Assembly: GCA_030674155.1 (NCBI GenBank)
Contig: CM060326.1
Span: forward strand, 17,201,637 to 17,265,636
DNA from: Stramonita haemastoma
Lineage: Eukaryota; Mollusca; Gastropoda; Neogastropoda; Muricidae
Direction: 5' to 3'
DNA: 64,000 nt
Positions 48,317-60,082 of this stretch are shown here, piece by piece. The first letter of the stretch is position 1. The number at the start of each line of letters is the position of its first letter. The translations under genes were made by a program, and so were the position numbers. Under the pieces are notes generated by a model that was not told the DNA's origin, made no database searches, and saw only the letters and a list, made by a program, of their open reading frames with translations.

Positions 48317-50346
48317 TTATAATGCAGACGCGCAGCTTCCTTGAGTGAAGGATTTTCTCAGTCGTTGTTCTCTCGCCTGTCGCCTTCGTTCCAGAATGGT
48401 GTTGAGGGTGTAGAGAAAGGGGTTGATGGCCGAATTCAGCGGCAGAGCCACGATGGCCAGCGCCACATTCAGCTCCCCAGAAATGGGGAGGCCACTGGAG
48501 GCCAGCAGACCCAGCAGCCCGATGGGAAACCAGCAGAGAAAATCCGTGACAGCAATGGTAATAAGACGACGAGCGATGGTCATGTCCCTGGAAGATCTGG
48601 TGGAGGAAAAGCGGACATGGTGTTCTGCTTGATGGACCAGTAAATGGATATCTGCCCCACGGCGATGAAGAGGAAGAGGACAAAGTTGAGAACGATCATC
48701 ACCCCAAAGGAGTAGTCGTGACCAGCAAACTCCTGCCCGGTGATAGGCAAAGGAATACAGATGCCCGTCTGTCCATAGAAATCCCAGTGTGAAGTCAGAG
48801 GCAGTAGAGGTATACCTGCCAGTATGAAGCCAACAGCCCAAGTGATAATGCAAGCAATGTGGGCTGACCTTTTGGAGAAATGGAAGCGGCTTAAGGGGTA
48901 TCGCAAAGCCACAAACCGGTCAAAGGTGATGAGACACACGATGAAAGCAGATACTTCACTTGATAAAAAGGACAAGAAGCCTGCCAGTTTGCACATTGCA
49001 CTCCCCGTCCACTCCACGTCTTTCCAAACATACTCATCTCGATAGGCTTGATCTGCAATGCCTATTATCCAAAGGTAGACCCCCATCAGCAAATCAGAAA
49101 CACAAAGATGTGCAACCAGTACTCCAAATGCAAGCACTTTGTTGCGAACGAAACGGGCCCGTAGAACAAGGCTGCCAATGTTTCCAGCAACTGCCATAAA
49201 AGCCAACACAAACAATAATATCCGATAAAAGTTGGAACGTAGGAGATCACCACAGGATGAAATTTCGTCCTTTGTAGCGTGACAATTCAAATCATTAAAT
49301 CTAGAGGGTAAGACTTGACGGCAACAGAATTTAAAGTTATCAGCGAAGACTGATCGAAGCTCAGTCGTACCTGAAAATAAGTCTCTGGGAAGGTGGGTGA
49401 TATCTGAGCCTTGTAGGTCAATAACCTGAAGATGGGGCAGAAACGCAAAGCTGTTCTCAATAGACTGAATACCACATTGAGAAAAGTTCAAAGTAGTCAA
49501 CTTTGGAACTCCTGCCAGGAATTTGGTATCAAGTGTTGTAATAGGGATGCGTCCTAAGTCCAAAATAGTCAGAGCAAGCAACGCAACGTATTCAGGCCTG
49601 TCTGCTACAAAAATCCCTTCAGCAAAAGGGTTTCCAGCTAAATACAGCTCACGTAAATAAGGAACTGAATCAAAGTCGCTGTATTCAACAACCTTTAACT
49701 GGTTATCTCTCACATCCAGAATTCTCAGATTAGACAGAGTGAGGCCATGAATGTTCTCCAGACCACAGTTGACCAGGTTAAGATAAACCAGCATGGTGTT
49801 GTTTTGAAAATCTGAGAGGTTCATCATAGAATGTTTTGCATCAAGGAATCTAAGATCTGGAAAATTCCCAGCAGCAAAAGGCACCGGGCAGAAAAAGGCC
49901 CAAGCATAACAGACGCAACCCGGGGGACAAGTTATGTTGCAGAACAGCTCATCATCCTGCTGTGGACAGTGGAAGACACCATCACACAAGTGATCTGAGT
50001 GCAGGCACACGTCTGAAAACCGACAGCGATACAGGCCAGGGCAGGTGTACTGCTTACAATCTTTTTCATCAACTCCCCCTGGACAGTCCAGGATTCCGTT
50101 GCAGAGAACAAAGACAGGGAGGCAGTAGCCATTGGGAGCACACTGGATGTGGCTGTCAGGACAGACGGTACAGGGAGTGTATTTGATGATAGGTGTGATG
50201 TTTAGGTACATTTCTCTTGCGAAGTTGACAACAGCTGGTGGCCTTAGAGAGAAAACCTCGACTCTTCGCCACATTCGACACTCTGCTTCATCAATTCCAT
50301 TGGCACACTGCTTTTGCTGGTCACAGACCTGGCTGTCTGGAATGCA
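48317..50346 (-). CDS. GRL101-like: GRL101-type receptor, last exon: LDLa, LRR, seven-helix domain
   Basis: Membrane receptor of the rhodopsin-like, leucine-rich-repeat type. The exon completes an LDLa (CIPDSQVC, CANGIDEAEC), then has two more LDLa (CNGILDCPGGVDEKDC; CDGVFHCPQQDDELFC), a Cys cap (CPPGCVCYAWAFFC), about six leucine-rich repeats, a hinge (CHATKDEISSCGDLL), and helices TM1-TM5 in one frame. TM3 ends ITFDRF rather than DRY. TM6 (DFLCWFPIGLLGLLA) and TM7 (LNSAINPFLYTLNT, the NPxxY motif) are in the next frame. The break is at the AAAA at 48606-48609 (TTTT in the message); one base more there keeps the frame from TM5 to the stop at 48317. The acceptor is TTTATTTCAAACAG, and the join to the previous exon is phase 0 inside an LDLa. 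Ligand and G protein are not predictable. Confidence 0.9.
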
Positions 50347-50360
50347 CTGTTTGAAATAAA

Positions 50361-50450
50361 CACACACACACATACACACACACACACACGTACACACACA
50401 CACAAACATACACACACACGTACACACGTACACACGTACACACACACACA

Positions 50451-50547
<97 letters not shown>
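50361..50547. repeat. (AC)n array close to the splice acceptor
   Basis: About 187 bp of AC with GTAC breaks. On the minus strand it is a TG array ending 13 nt before the acceptor AG. The pyrimidine tract between them is short (TTTATTTC). Confidence 0.95.
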
Positions 50548-50548
<1 letters not shown>

Positions 50549-51379
50549 AGTACATCAGTATATAAAGGCAAGTTTCATAGCAAGACTATTATGTGGATTA
50601 TTGTCTGATTTATTTTATGTCTGGATATATTATTGCTTCTCATCAGTGTAGCTTTTTCTATATAGTTTTTTTCAAGGGACAACTCTCTTGTTACCATAGG
50701 TTCTTTTACCTGAACAGAATTTATGTTGAACAAGTGACCTTTCATCCAATGGGCTAAGTTCAATGTTGTAAACGGTTTTTTAATTACAATTTGTTGTTAC
50801 GTTCATCAATTATTTCTGTTTATTTTGCAACATAATTGCATTTAATATGTAGCATTACATCGTCTCTAGTAAATCACACTTTAGTATTTGACAAATGAAA
50901 CATTGTTTTGCATTCAAGAATTATACATCACAGTTTAATAAATAATGACTAATTAACTTGCACACCTCTTATCTCTTTTCATCCGGTAACAATTCACTAC
51001 AGCAAATGTATCCTAATGAAATGGCGTTAGAATTATGTGATTTTGATCCCATTCCAAATGGCATTATAATTATGTGAAATTGATCCCATTCTCCTCCCTC
51101 TCTTTTCACAGTTATTCCCCAACTCCTTTCCACAATTAATGTTGCAAAGTTTAGAAATACGTCCCTGCTGTCCCAAAAATTTCATCTGTTTTCAAGACTG
51201 CTTTTGACAGACCTGACCAAAAAAAATCTTGATACAAACATTCTGATAAAAACGACCTGTTCTTAATTCTTTTAATTTGTTTATCTGTGACCTTTTAGAA
51301 AACATTCTTTAAAAGCCAAAATGTAATGACTATCTACGTTTCAACAGTCTCCTTTATCCTTTATAGTCTGCCTATTGCG

Positions 51380-51710
51380 CAGGCCACAGCACTAAAGCTA
51401 GTTCTAATTCAGTGAAAACATCCATTCTTGCTCTTCTTGACTTAACATCAGCCTTTGATAGCACTAAATGTTCCGTTTTCTTTCGCTTTTTGGACACATT
51501 TAGCATTAATGTTGCAGCCTTCACTACATCAGATCCTTTCTATTCAAACCATTTCAGTCTGTTAATGCCAGAAACTTTAAATCAGATCCAGCTAAACAAG
51601 AATATTGTATACCCCAGGAATCTGCCCTGTGTTCCGTACTCTTCACTGTATGTACTACTCCACTGCCTACATACACCAACAAAAGAGAGAATTCAATCAC
51701 ACCAACAAAA
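51380..51710 (+). mobile_element. Rex1/CR1-like RT fragment inside the intron
   Basis: The plus strand reads KTSILALLDLTSAFDSTKCS, LDTFSINVAAF and then, with shifts, SVLFTVCTTPLPTYTNK. This is the RT palm from the LDLSAAFDT block to the LFTLYTxPL block. It is opposite to the receptor strand. Confidence 0.65.
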
Positions 51711-52305
51711 CTGAAACTAGCACCACAGAAACAAAGCATAAACTCTATACTGTCTTGATCAAATTTCTTGAAATTAGCAACACATGTGAATCAGTGTTCT
51801 GCAATTTCTCATTTTAATGGTTGAGAAAAACTGAAGGTCTTGAAATCCTGGTGCTAAGCCTTTAGACTGTGTAGTTTATTACCCACTGACGACCTTCTGA
51901 CTATCACAGATTTAATGATAATAGATTACTTTTCACTAGATGTGACAGATTTCCACATAGTATTTATGTTAACTTTTCTTTAAGATATTTTCACTGTTTG
52001 CAAAAAAATATGTTGAGAAATCAACATCACAGATGCAGACCAATGTCACGACATAGAGTGCTTTTGAAATCTTTGGTGCATGCTGGGCATTTTTGTTGTT
52101 TTTGTTTGTAATCTACAGAACTGCCATGAGGCATGGAATCAATCATGTATATCTTTAATCTTTCTCTACATGCAAGTACAAAAGGGAGTAAGGCATGGTC
52201 AAGTCTAAACAGAAACTGATTAGTGAAAAAGTTAATAAAGAATATCCCCACCTCTAATCCTTCAGGTGCTCGCAACACAGAAACCTACATCCACACTGCA
52301 AACTG

Positions 52306-52426
<121 letters not shown>

Positions 52427-52429
52427 GTG

Positions 52430-52790
52430 GGGGACAGATAGCCTAATGGTCAGAACATTGCGCTGGCAATTTGACGACCGATTCCAGTCGGGGAGATTTT
52501 TCCCCTGGAGTTAACATCAGTGCTGACTCCACTCTCCCTAAAAGTCCTTCGGATGAGACTATAAACCAAGGCACCTATAAACCAAGGCACCGTGTGAGAA
52601 CGCACGCAGCACATCTTGCGCACACATTTAATCCTGTTCCGCTTTTTGTAAGAGTAGGCCATTGCGTGCCGGTGGGAACAGATGACAAGATTTACAAAAG
52701 TGCATGCACACGGGAACTGGATGTACAAAAGCACATGAGTACTTATTCTATTATCCTCGATATAAAAGAATAAATAAATAAATGAAAAAA
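52430..52790 (+). mobile_element. SINE, family B, fullest copy
   Basis: The head GGGGGACAGATAGCCTAATG (box A) and CCGATTCCAGTCGGGG (box B position, diverged) are followed by GTTAACATCAGTGCTGACTC, core TTCGGATGAGACTATAAACC, TTGCGCACACATTTAATCC and GTGCCGGTGGGAACAGATG, then the tail ATATAAAAGAATAAATAAAT. It contains a short internal duplication (ACCAAGGCACC twice near 52564-52590). It lies in the receptor intron, antisense to the gene. Confidence 0.8.
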
Positions 52791-52802
52791 AAGACACACA
52801 TA

Positions 52803-52887
52803 ATATACATACATACATACATACATACATACATACATACATACATACATACATACATACATACATACATACATACATACATACATA

Positions 52888-52952
<65 letters not shown>
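52803..52952. repeat. (CATA)n then (TA)n beside the splice donor
   Basis: About 84 bp CATA and about 63 bp TA. The TA block ends 12 bases from the donor of exon 52966-53509. Confidence 0.95.
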
Positions 52953-52956
<4 letters not shown>

Positions 52957-52965
52957 TATTCATAC

Positions 52966-53509
52966 CTGCTTGTCTCCACAATGGAAGTCTGACCATTTGC
53001 AGGCAGGAAACTTGCAAAAGTTTTCGTCACTGTGGTCCCCGCAGTCGGCACGATGGTCACACACAAGAGAATACGGCACGTTCTGCACTCCATTGTCGCA
53101 GGTGAAAGAAGGAGGAAGGGGTGACAGTGGTGAAGAACATGTTGAGGAGGAGGGAGAGGAAGCCTTGGTGGCCCAACAATCATTGGATTCATCACAGGCC
53201 AGGAAAGCATGGGTCAAGTGAAGATCTGGGCACTCTGCAAGAGAGACTCCACGGGATGTCCACATCTTCTGGGAGGGTTTGTTGGGAGAGATGAGTGCAC
53301 TTAGGTTTAAGGAGTGGGTCACAGCTTTTCCTTTGTCCAACTGACAGAGAAATAAAGACGGGTAAGACATTTTGCACAGAGCAAGAAGTGGCAGGAAAAT
53401 CTTGCTGATGGGAATGACCAACATCCCACATCCACTCTCATCCTGACTGTGATCCATCATCATGAAGTATGCAATCGTGCCATCACTCCATCGGAATACA
53501 TTTTGGTAC
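52966..53509 (-). CDS. receptor middle exon: lectin-domain end and LDLa
   Basis: Continues the extracellular part. It starts with [15 protein letters not shown], the WSDG-type core of a C-type lectin domain joined to PYVFLGLDMTPFTFPDV in the previous exon. Then ESGCGMLV and a long non-canonical stretch with few cysteines. Next is LDLa [28 protein letters not shown], and the first half of another ([13 protein letters not shown]). The acceptor is CTATGCGCAG at 53511-53510. The phase fits: GT from the previous exon plus G here gives Val, and 181 codons follow to CAG at the donor GTATGA. The second half of the lectin domain is poorly conserved, so I rate its fold as uncertain. Confidence 0.85.
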
Positions 53510-53620
53510 CTGCGCATAGATTTATCTTCATGTTTCAAAGAGCATAGGACTGTAGGGTGCTCTATTATTAGGTTGTAAGATTTGTGAACTGGAAGTGAAG
53601 GTTGGATTCACCACTGAATC

Positions 53621-53708
<88 letters not shown>

Positions 53709-53764
53709 ATCCCTCCCATTATCCTTGATATAAAAGAATAAATCAATCAATCAATCAATCAATC
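53621..53764. repeat. (TATC)n and (AATC)n arrays
   Basis: About 84 bp TATC. After a 40-bp gap carrying ATAAAAGAATAAAT comes AATC x5, which is the simple-repeat tail of the RTE-like element on minus. Confidence 0.9.
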
Positions 53765-54885
53765 CCTTAGTCAAGCAACTGTGGGGGTACCCCTGCAGAC
53801 TTGATAACTAGATCCCTCCATTTCTCTCTCTTTTCTGCCTTTCTGAAAATTTGGTTGAGTTCTGGGCCTGTCCATTTGCTGATGTTGTCTTTCCATCTCT
53901 TCCTTGGTCTGCCTCTTTTTCTTCCTCCTTGAACTGTACCTGGCAGAATTGTTTTTGCAAGTCCTTTGAATTTTGTGACATGCCTGTACCATTTACGTTT
54001 ACGCTTCTTTACAATTGTTAGAAGATTTTCATAGGGACACATAGTTTGCTGGAGTCTGTTATGCACAGCTTTGTTGCTTATGTGGTCTCAATAGGAGATC
54101 TCATCTCTACCACCTGTATTCTTCTCTCCAAATCAGCAGGCAGGGTCCATATTTCAAAGGCATACAGGAATATGGATATTGCAAGGGAGTGCATTAGTCT
54201 GATCTTGGAGTTGAGTTAGATATTTTTTATCTTTCCAGATGGTGTTCAGTTTTGACAGTGCTGTTATTATCTTGCAACCCTACATACTACTTCTGGCTTG
54301 GACCCCTTGTCTAATACAACAGCTCCCAAGTACTTGAAGCTTTGAACCATTTCCAGCTTCTGGTCATTGATCCTAATATCAAAGCTGATGCTCTTGGCAT
54401 CATTGGTTATCAATGTGGTCTTCTCTGCACTGATTTCCATGCCATAAGTTTTATAGATCTTGTTCAGGTGTTCTGTTAGACTGGCAAGCTCTTGTTCTGA
54501 TTCTGCTAGTCCGTTATTGTTATCTGCAAAGCAGAGGTTTGTAATAATTCTGCCACCAATGCTGATTGATCCTTTATGGTGTTCCAGTGAAACAGCCACG
54601 ATTCTCTCAAGGGAGATGTTGAAAAGACTGGGTAAGAGTAGACAGCCCTACTTTACTCCAACTGTTGTTCAAAACCACTCTCCAATGTTGCTGTTGTAGT
54701 GCACTGCACTGGTGGCCTTGTTGTACAGCTCTTTGATGACTGATCAGGTTTGCATTGATGCTGTACAAATTCATGGTTGCCAACAAAGCTGCATACTACA
54801 CCCTGTCAGATGCCTTCTTAAAATCAATAAATACGCGGTACAGGTCTCAATGGTGTTGAAGGTACCGTTTACAGCGTATTCAGTG
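53765..54885 (-). mobile_element. RTE-like LINE, 3' half, inactive
   Basis: The minus strand reads FNIFLERI (with shifts), SISIGGRIITNLCFADNNNG (the second catalytic Asp is Asn), LTEHLNKIYKTYGMEISAEK, VQSFKYLGAVVLDKGSKPEV, then after breaks PYENLLTIVKKRKRKWYRHV, and a C-terminal GRKRGRPRKRWKDN block ending near 53770. It is the same family as 60.1-62.1 kb and related to 32.4-33.7 kb. Confidence 0.8.
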
Positions 54886-54904
54886 GGTTTTTTTTTTCTT
54901 TTTT

Positions 54905-56790
54905 GTTGAACACTCAGACAGCAACTCCAGAGACCCTGACAATGACATGGTACACTGAAGGCCCTCCTGGGTCCAAAGAGCTCATTCCTCATCGGCAGGT
55001 CAGTAGGCCAGATATCAGCCCTCAAGTTTTAGTGTGTTGGACAGGTCTGGAGGAAGCGTTCCACTGTTATGGGAGAAGTGCTGAAGGGGCAATCGCAAAA
55101 TGACCAATGTAAAACTGGGTGAATATGTGGTATTTGAGTCTGCAGTGTCCAGTCTGCAGTGCAATTGTTACTTGGTCTTCCCTGGGTAGATAGATGGAAG
55201 TAGTCATCCTTACTGTTGAAATAAGGGTGCAGCTGAAGCCATCTCCTCTTGCTTTTCCTACTCTATTGTCTTTGCTTCTTCATATGTCATGTTTTGTTCA
55301 TCTTGAGGTATCTAACTTCCTATATTCAGTATGTCAGCTTCTTTGTTGCCATGGATGCTGAAGTATGAAGGAACTCACAGAATGACTGCATACTTCATTG
55401 ACTGCTGCACAGTAACAAGAGCAGAGGCAATAGAGTTAAGTCCCTTGTTCTGTGAGTAACTGCCTGATGTATAGACAGAGCATCTGATAAGAGGACAATA
55501 TGAGGGTTAACTGCCTCTGTGGGTGCAGAGTGTATTGGCTACTGTTAACAGGGCATCTGTTTCAGAACTTTCCAGTTACACCAATTGGCAAACTTCTGAG
55601 CCACCTTTGAGTGTAATGAAGACGACACGTCCTCCCTTTCTAGTAGCCTTTTATGCTGATTCATCTGTAAATGCATGTGTCAGGGGCTCTCCTGGATAGG
55701 TCTCTTCCATGTACTGTAAAGTAAGTACTTTTCTTGCATGCCCTGGCTGTGGACCTTTTAACAGGATGCCAAGAACTGTGTCTTTGATTTGTGGGAACTG
55801 CTCTCTTTCTCTTCCAAGTTGGTACTGTGGAGTGGGTTGTTAATTGTTTGTTCACTTGTTGCACCATTTCAGCATCTAGCCTCTCAAGTCTTTGCACACT
55901 TTTGCATAAAACTGCTGTATTTTAGCCTGCGTTTTATGGGAACTGACGTTCGACAATTCTGTCAAAGTTGGAATTTGATGCAGTAATGCTTGAAGCCACC
56001 CCATACTCAAGGACAAGTCTTACATGTCCAAAGTACAGTTTCATCTGAATGTTGTGATCTGCTCCCCAGGATGTTCCTGAAAACTTCATCATTAGGGCTG
56101 TTTGTAGTCTGGTTCTTGCTGTACATTTTCTTAAATCTGGCTTTTCCAGGTTGTCTTGGGATCAAAGGTAACCCCAAGGTAGTTTGGTGTTTTGTCCTGA
56201 ATTATGGTGTGTTCGTTCACCTGGAAATGTGCACACTTTTCCTTTGTGGCCAAACTGAAGATGGTGTATATTCTTTTTTGGGTGTTGATGGAACTTGCCA
56301 CTTCTTTTCCATATCTCAATATTCCTCAGGGCTTCCTACATTTGCACTGTAGCTGTAGTCACATACTGCTCAGAGCATCAGGTGACAATGTTGTCTGTGT
56401 CAATTGCACAATGGATCCCTGCTGTGATGTTGCTAAGGATGTTTGTGAAGATTAGGAAAAATGTCCTGGTGAGTACACCATCATGTGAAACGCCTTCTTT
56501 TATGGTCTTCTTCCTGATTTGGACTCTTCTGTTCTGTGCTCAGTCCTTCCTGTTGCTAAGGTACTGGCTCATCCAGTTGTACATGTGGCCCATGATCATG
56601 TGCATACTGATGCATCTTGAGAATCAGGACATCCTTTCAAAACTTGTCAAATGCTTTTTCTAGGATGATCCAAACTGCAATATTACGCTTCTTGTCATGG
56701 AGTGTGTATTCAATTTTTGGCCAACAAAAGTAGCTACGTTCTTGGTGCATCTGTGCTGTCTGAATCCAACTTGGGGCTCAAGAAAATCTC
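54905..56790 (-). mobile_element. I-clade-like LINE, RT end and RNase H
   Basis: On minus, from about 56.72 kb: a damaged RT (VWIILEKAFDK, AIDTDNIVTWC in the YADD position), then NYLGVTFDPKTTWKSQI, a linker with RLERLDAEMVQQVNKQL, an RNase H start (DTCIY followed by a stop where TDGS is expected), and the C-terminus QVTIALQTGHCRLKYHI. Frames change many times. It is the same group as 12.88-13.64 kb and a cousin of 15.3-19.2 kb. Confidence 0.7.
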
Positions 56791-56794
56791 TTCT

Positions 56795-57080
56795 TTCTCC
56801 AGGTGTTCATTTATTCATTTATCGATTTTACAGTTTTGCCATCCATTCTTCTTGGCACACTAGGACATGCTCTTCTTAATGGTGGGACGGGTGCAAAGAT
56901 GTGTGCAAGCTGTTTTGTATGTTTCCATACACGGGACCTTGGTTTACAGTCTCATTTGAAGGACTTTTGGGGGGAGTGGAGTCAATATTGTCATTTACTC
57001 TTGGGGAAAAATTCCCTATAATCAGGTGTCTTGGTGGTGGCTCTGACCTGCACTGTCTCATTACTCTTGCCACTAGGCTA
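56795..57080 (-). mobile_element. SINE, family B
   Basis: Minus copy: GGATAGCCTAGTGGCAAGAG head (box A), core TGAGACTGTAAACCAAGG and TTGCACACATC, and a tail of AATAAATGAA type. Moderately diverged; box B is weak. Confidence 0.7.
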
Positions 57081-57280
57081 TCCCCCTCCACCCATAAAAG
57101 CCAACAATAACAGCAACAAAAGAAAAACTCAAACATATCAAAACACAGAGGACATTCTTTTAAGGCAGGCCTTTATTGTGGGAAATTCGTCCTACCAGGA
57201 AATTCTGAAAAAGTACACTCTAAAGACAGCGCTCTTTGTCACAATGAAAACCAAGCCCTTAACCATTTAATACACATAAG

Positions 57281-57318
<38 letters not shown>

Positions 57319-57494
57319 AGTTAGTTAGTTAGTTTCTCCACCTAAAGGTGAGTAAAAACAGCCGCAAAAGCAATGATGAACATTAGAATCATTGATAAAC
57401 TTTAGATTTCAAAAGTCTTCCTCCATTTACCTTGCTCTTTAGAATGCTACATTGCCCAGTGGGGATGCCTGGGGCCTGTCAGTATATAGCATCC

Positions 57495-57690
57495 CCACCT
57501 TCAGCAAATTCTGTGCTAGGAATTTCCTCTTTTATATTTCTCTCTTTGGTCTGTCTTGTTCCTTTTTTCCTGTCACCAACTTCTTGTTTGTTTTCTGTAT
57601 TCCTGGTCCATTTTCGTGCCTTTTTTCTAGAAAGACTTACCAGATAACAATTCTCTCCCATGCCAAATGTGGATGCACTGCACCTTTCTT
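57495..57690 (+). repeat. interspersed repeat shared with 38745-38930 and 13.6 kb
   Basis: Shares TTCCTGTCACCAACTTCTTG-type sequence with the minus strand at 38.8-38.9 kb. Its right end (CTCTCCCATGCCAAATGTGG) matches 13606-13630 next to the paralogous exon. The latter match shows that intron sequence was duplicated together with the exon. Confidence 0.55.
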
Positions 57691-57844
57691 AGCAGGTACC
57701 TAATGGCAATGCAACATATTTGTGCCCATATGACAGACAATAATTGTTGTCTGAGCATTTTTCCAAAGAAAAGAAGAATATTACATAAATGGAATAGACC
57801 TGGAAAAAAAGAATAATTGTTTTACACTTAAAAGCATTGATAGA

Positions 57845-57873
57845 CTCTCTCTCTCTCTGTCTCTCTCTCTCTG

Positions 57874-57909
<36 letters not shown>
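57845..57909. repeat. (CT)n with CTGT units beside the splice donor
   Basis: About 65 bp; ends ten bases from the donor GT of exon 57920-58650. Confidence 0.95.
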
Positions 57910-57919
57910 AGCCACTTAC

Positions 57920-58650
57920 ACATCTGGGAAGGTGAAGGGTGTCATGTCCAAACCCAGGAAGACGTAAGGCACCCCAGCCTGGTTTAAAACCATCACCACT
58001 TCAGACCACACCTCTGCACTGGCCAGACTCCCAAGCCTCCCGCCTCTCTGATTACACTCGTTTTTCATCTCCTTCCACGTGACGTTTTTTCTGTGGCCTC
58101 ACAAAGGTAAAGCAGAAGTTTCCAGCCTTGAAACTGCCTACAGGACAAAGCTCAGAGGTGTAGGGACAGTTCTTCTCGTCTCTACCGTCAGAACACTCCA
58201 CTTCCAAATTACACTGGAGGTGTTGTTTGAAATCATCCCAGAAGGGCACAGAACAGTTCCACAATCCGTTGGGGAGTTTTTCTGGACGTGCAGACTCGTT
58301 ATGGAGTGAGAAGAATATCCTGAAACCTGTAATGGGTGGTCTGAAGTTCAGGAACCAAAGTCTTGCTGTATTATCCGATAAGTAAAGGTTGAAGTGCAAT
58401 ATGTCTGTGGCATAAATTTGTGGTGCAGGTCGCATGCAGTCACACGCTCGCCACATGAAGGTACTGTGTGGTAATCTACCCATGTACATCGTGAGAAAAT
58501 CCCAGGGACAGCTGTAGTGGTTACCCATGAGTCCTATATGTAAGACGCTCAGCATCACAACATGGTCTTTAGGAACAGTCAACGCTGCATAGGAAGTGAT
58601 GTTGTCCCCGTATGTCCAAACACGACCCCAGTATTTGGTCTGGAGGTAGC
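57920..58650 (-). CDS. receptor upstream exon: CUB, LDLa, C-type lectin start
   Basis: Extracellular N-terminal part of the receptor gene. CUB domain without its first strand (GYLQTKYWGRVWTYGDN, YSCPWDFLTMYMGR, TGFRIFFSLHNES), LDLa (WNCSVPFWDD, LQCNLEVECSDGRDEKNC), then lectin start (GSFKAGNFCFTF, WKEMKNECNQRGGRLGSL, VPYVFLGLDMTPFTF). The acceptor is TTGTGTTTGCAG; the exon takes one base from an earlier, unidentified exon. The frame breaks at a six-base A run (T6 at 58085-58090 on plus). One base fewer keeps the lectin frame and gives exactly the phase (two bases, GT) needed by exon 53509-52966. The LDLa half is almost identical to the paralogue at 14336-15064, while the CUB half differs much more. 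No signal peptide is visible; it must lie upstream. Confidence 0.85.
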
Positions 58651-59110
58651 CTGCAAACACAAGAGCTTAAGTATTATTTCATGACTATGAATGTTTAATA
58701 TTGATAGTTTAATATTCAAAGAAGAGAACTTCACACTTTCAACCAGAGTCTATGTATGTCCAATGTATTTAAAGAAAACCCCCTGAAGAAAATTTTGAAA
58801 AATTTTGCTGTCAGTAAAAGCAGGCTCACTCATACACTGTTTTTGTCCAGGCCCTTAATAATCTCTAAAGGTCAAGCCTTGCTCATTCAGAAAGATGATT
58901 GTGAACTAATGGATCTCCCTTTTTCAAAATAGCATCTTCATAAAAAAAGCATCCCATGGGCAAACTGTGAGTCCACTTTCTATGCTTGAGGTTACCTTAT
59001 ATCTGGTTGCATTGTAGATTGTTAATCTTACTCCTGTTGTATTGTTTTTTCATTACATGTCTTCCTGAATTGACCTGATGTTGCACTGACGTGGTTTTGC
59101 TTTATCTTAT
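58651..59110 (-). other. upstream intron sequence, no exon found
   Basis: The first 90 bp match 15065-15130 next to the paralogous exon. The rest has no recognisable exon. An earlier exon is required by the phase and by the missing start of the CUB domain. Confidence 0.6.
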
Positions 59111-59114
59111 TCTG

Positions 59115-59605
59115 TGAAGGTGGCAGGATGGTTACGACATTCACCTGCCAACAAGCAAATCGTGAGTTTCTAGGTTCAATTTCCACCCTTGCCCTTTCTT
59201 CCAAGTTTGATGAAAAAATCAAACTGAATGTCAAACTCATTCGAATAAGACTATAAACCAAAACTCCATGTGCGAACGCAGACAGAACATCTTGCACACA
59301 CGTTTAAAACCTGTTTCACCTTACGGAAGAGCAGGCCACTGTGTGCCCATTGGGTGGATGACAACAAATTAAAAAAAAACACTACCAGGCACATAGGTGT
59401 CGTGTTTAGATACCATCCCTGGGGAAAAATCAGGGAGTTAAAGCTCCCAGGGCGGTTTGGGGATGTATATGGCAACGTTCTGGGGGCTCCTGTGATGGCA
59501 CTGGAACCATTCATATCGGCTATTACCTTTCCAATGGACCATTCCAGCGACGTGGACAGAGGCTAGAGCACAACTCAGTAGTTTCCGAGATTGACGATAT
59601 TGTGA
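59115..59605 (+). mobile_element. SINE, family A, complete with second 3' module
   Basis: Head GAAGGTGGCAGGATGGTTAC (box A), box-B-like GGTTCAATTTCC, core ATAAGACTATAAACCAAAAC and TTGCACACACGTTTAAAACC, then GGGAGTTAAAGCTCCCAGGG, GCAACGTTCTGGGGGCTCC, TTTCCGAGATTGACGA. It is the only copy here with both a full head and the second 3' module in one piece. Confidence 0.8.
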
Positions 59606-59689
59606 GGTCTGGATTTTTAAAGATAGTTTTCTTTATCTCTTTTTGTTTTTGGTTTGTTTTTTTTTATATAAAATGGCATTGCCTTTTCA

Positions 59690-59795
59690 ATGCTTTTGAA
59701 ATCCAATTTTCTTGATTTTTTGGTGAGGGCCAATGAAATGTGCAAACTTTTTTTTTCCCCAATAAAGATCATTTTTAATTTGACTTGACTTGACA
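59690..59795 (+). mobile_element. retroposon 3' end with (TTGAC)n tail
   Basis: CCCAATAAAGATCATTTTTA and then TTTGACTTGACTTGAC: an AATAAA signal followed at once by a short tandem tail. Only the end of the element is present. Confidence 0.5.
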
Positions 59796-59814
59796 CCTCT
59801 CTCATCTCATCTCA

Positions 59815-60060
59815 TATGTATGGGTTGTCTAGAGGTAACCACCTGCCTAAAAAGTGTTAAGTCCCCAGTTTGATCCCCTCCCCACCCATTTGAGCCTACA
59901 ACCCAATCCCCTAATCCACAAGACCTTTGAGCGGTGGTCTGGGTGCTAGGCGTTAGGATGAGCACCAAACTGAGGTCCTGTGTACACAATGGAATTAACG
60001 CACATAAAATACCCCAGCGCAGTAAGGAAGTTGTCTCTGGCAAACTTTTGTCGAAAAATG
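59815..60060 (+). mobile_element. SINE, family D, tRNA-headed
   Basis: GGTTGTCTAGAGGTAACCAC (box A) and CCCAGTTTGATCCCC (box B position) are followed by a linker and a core with AACTGAGGTCCTGTGTACAC, TTAACGCACATAAAATACCC and TTGTCTCTGGCAAACTTTTG. A short fragment of a similar head (GTGGTCTAGAGGTAGCGCAC) is at 15162-15185. Confidence 0.65.
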
Positions 60061-60082
60061 TCACTCCTATCTATCTGTCCAT

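Larger units (their letters stand above)
53510..57919 (-). other. receptor intron (4.4 kb), filled with mobile DNA
   Basis: Donor GTAAGTGG after CCAGATGT and acceptor GCGCAG before GTACCAAAATG. The contents are listed separately: TATC array, RTE-like piece, I-clade piece, SINE, unnamed repeat and CT array. 57080-57280 holds nothing recognised. Confidence 0.8.

Noticed and set aside
53625..53704. Regular arrays considered as CRISPR-like
   Set aside because: Perfect tetranucleotide repeats without spacers in an animal genome. The minisatellites at 41.4 and 46.6 kb also lack unique spacers.
58091..58102. A GTGAGG...CCACAG pair that could be read as a 12-nt intron at the lectin frame break
   Set aside because: Far too short for spliceosomal splicing, and its removal does not restore the frame. 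A one-base change in the neighbouring A run does.
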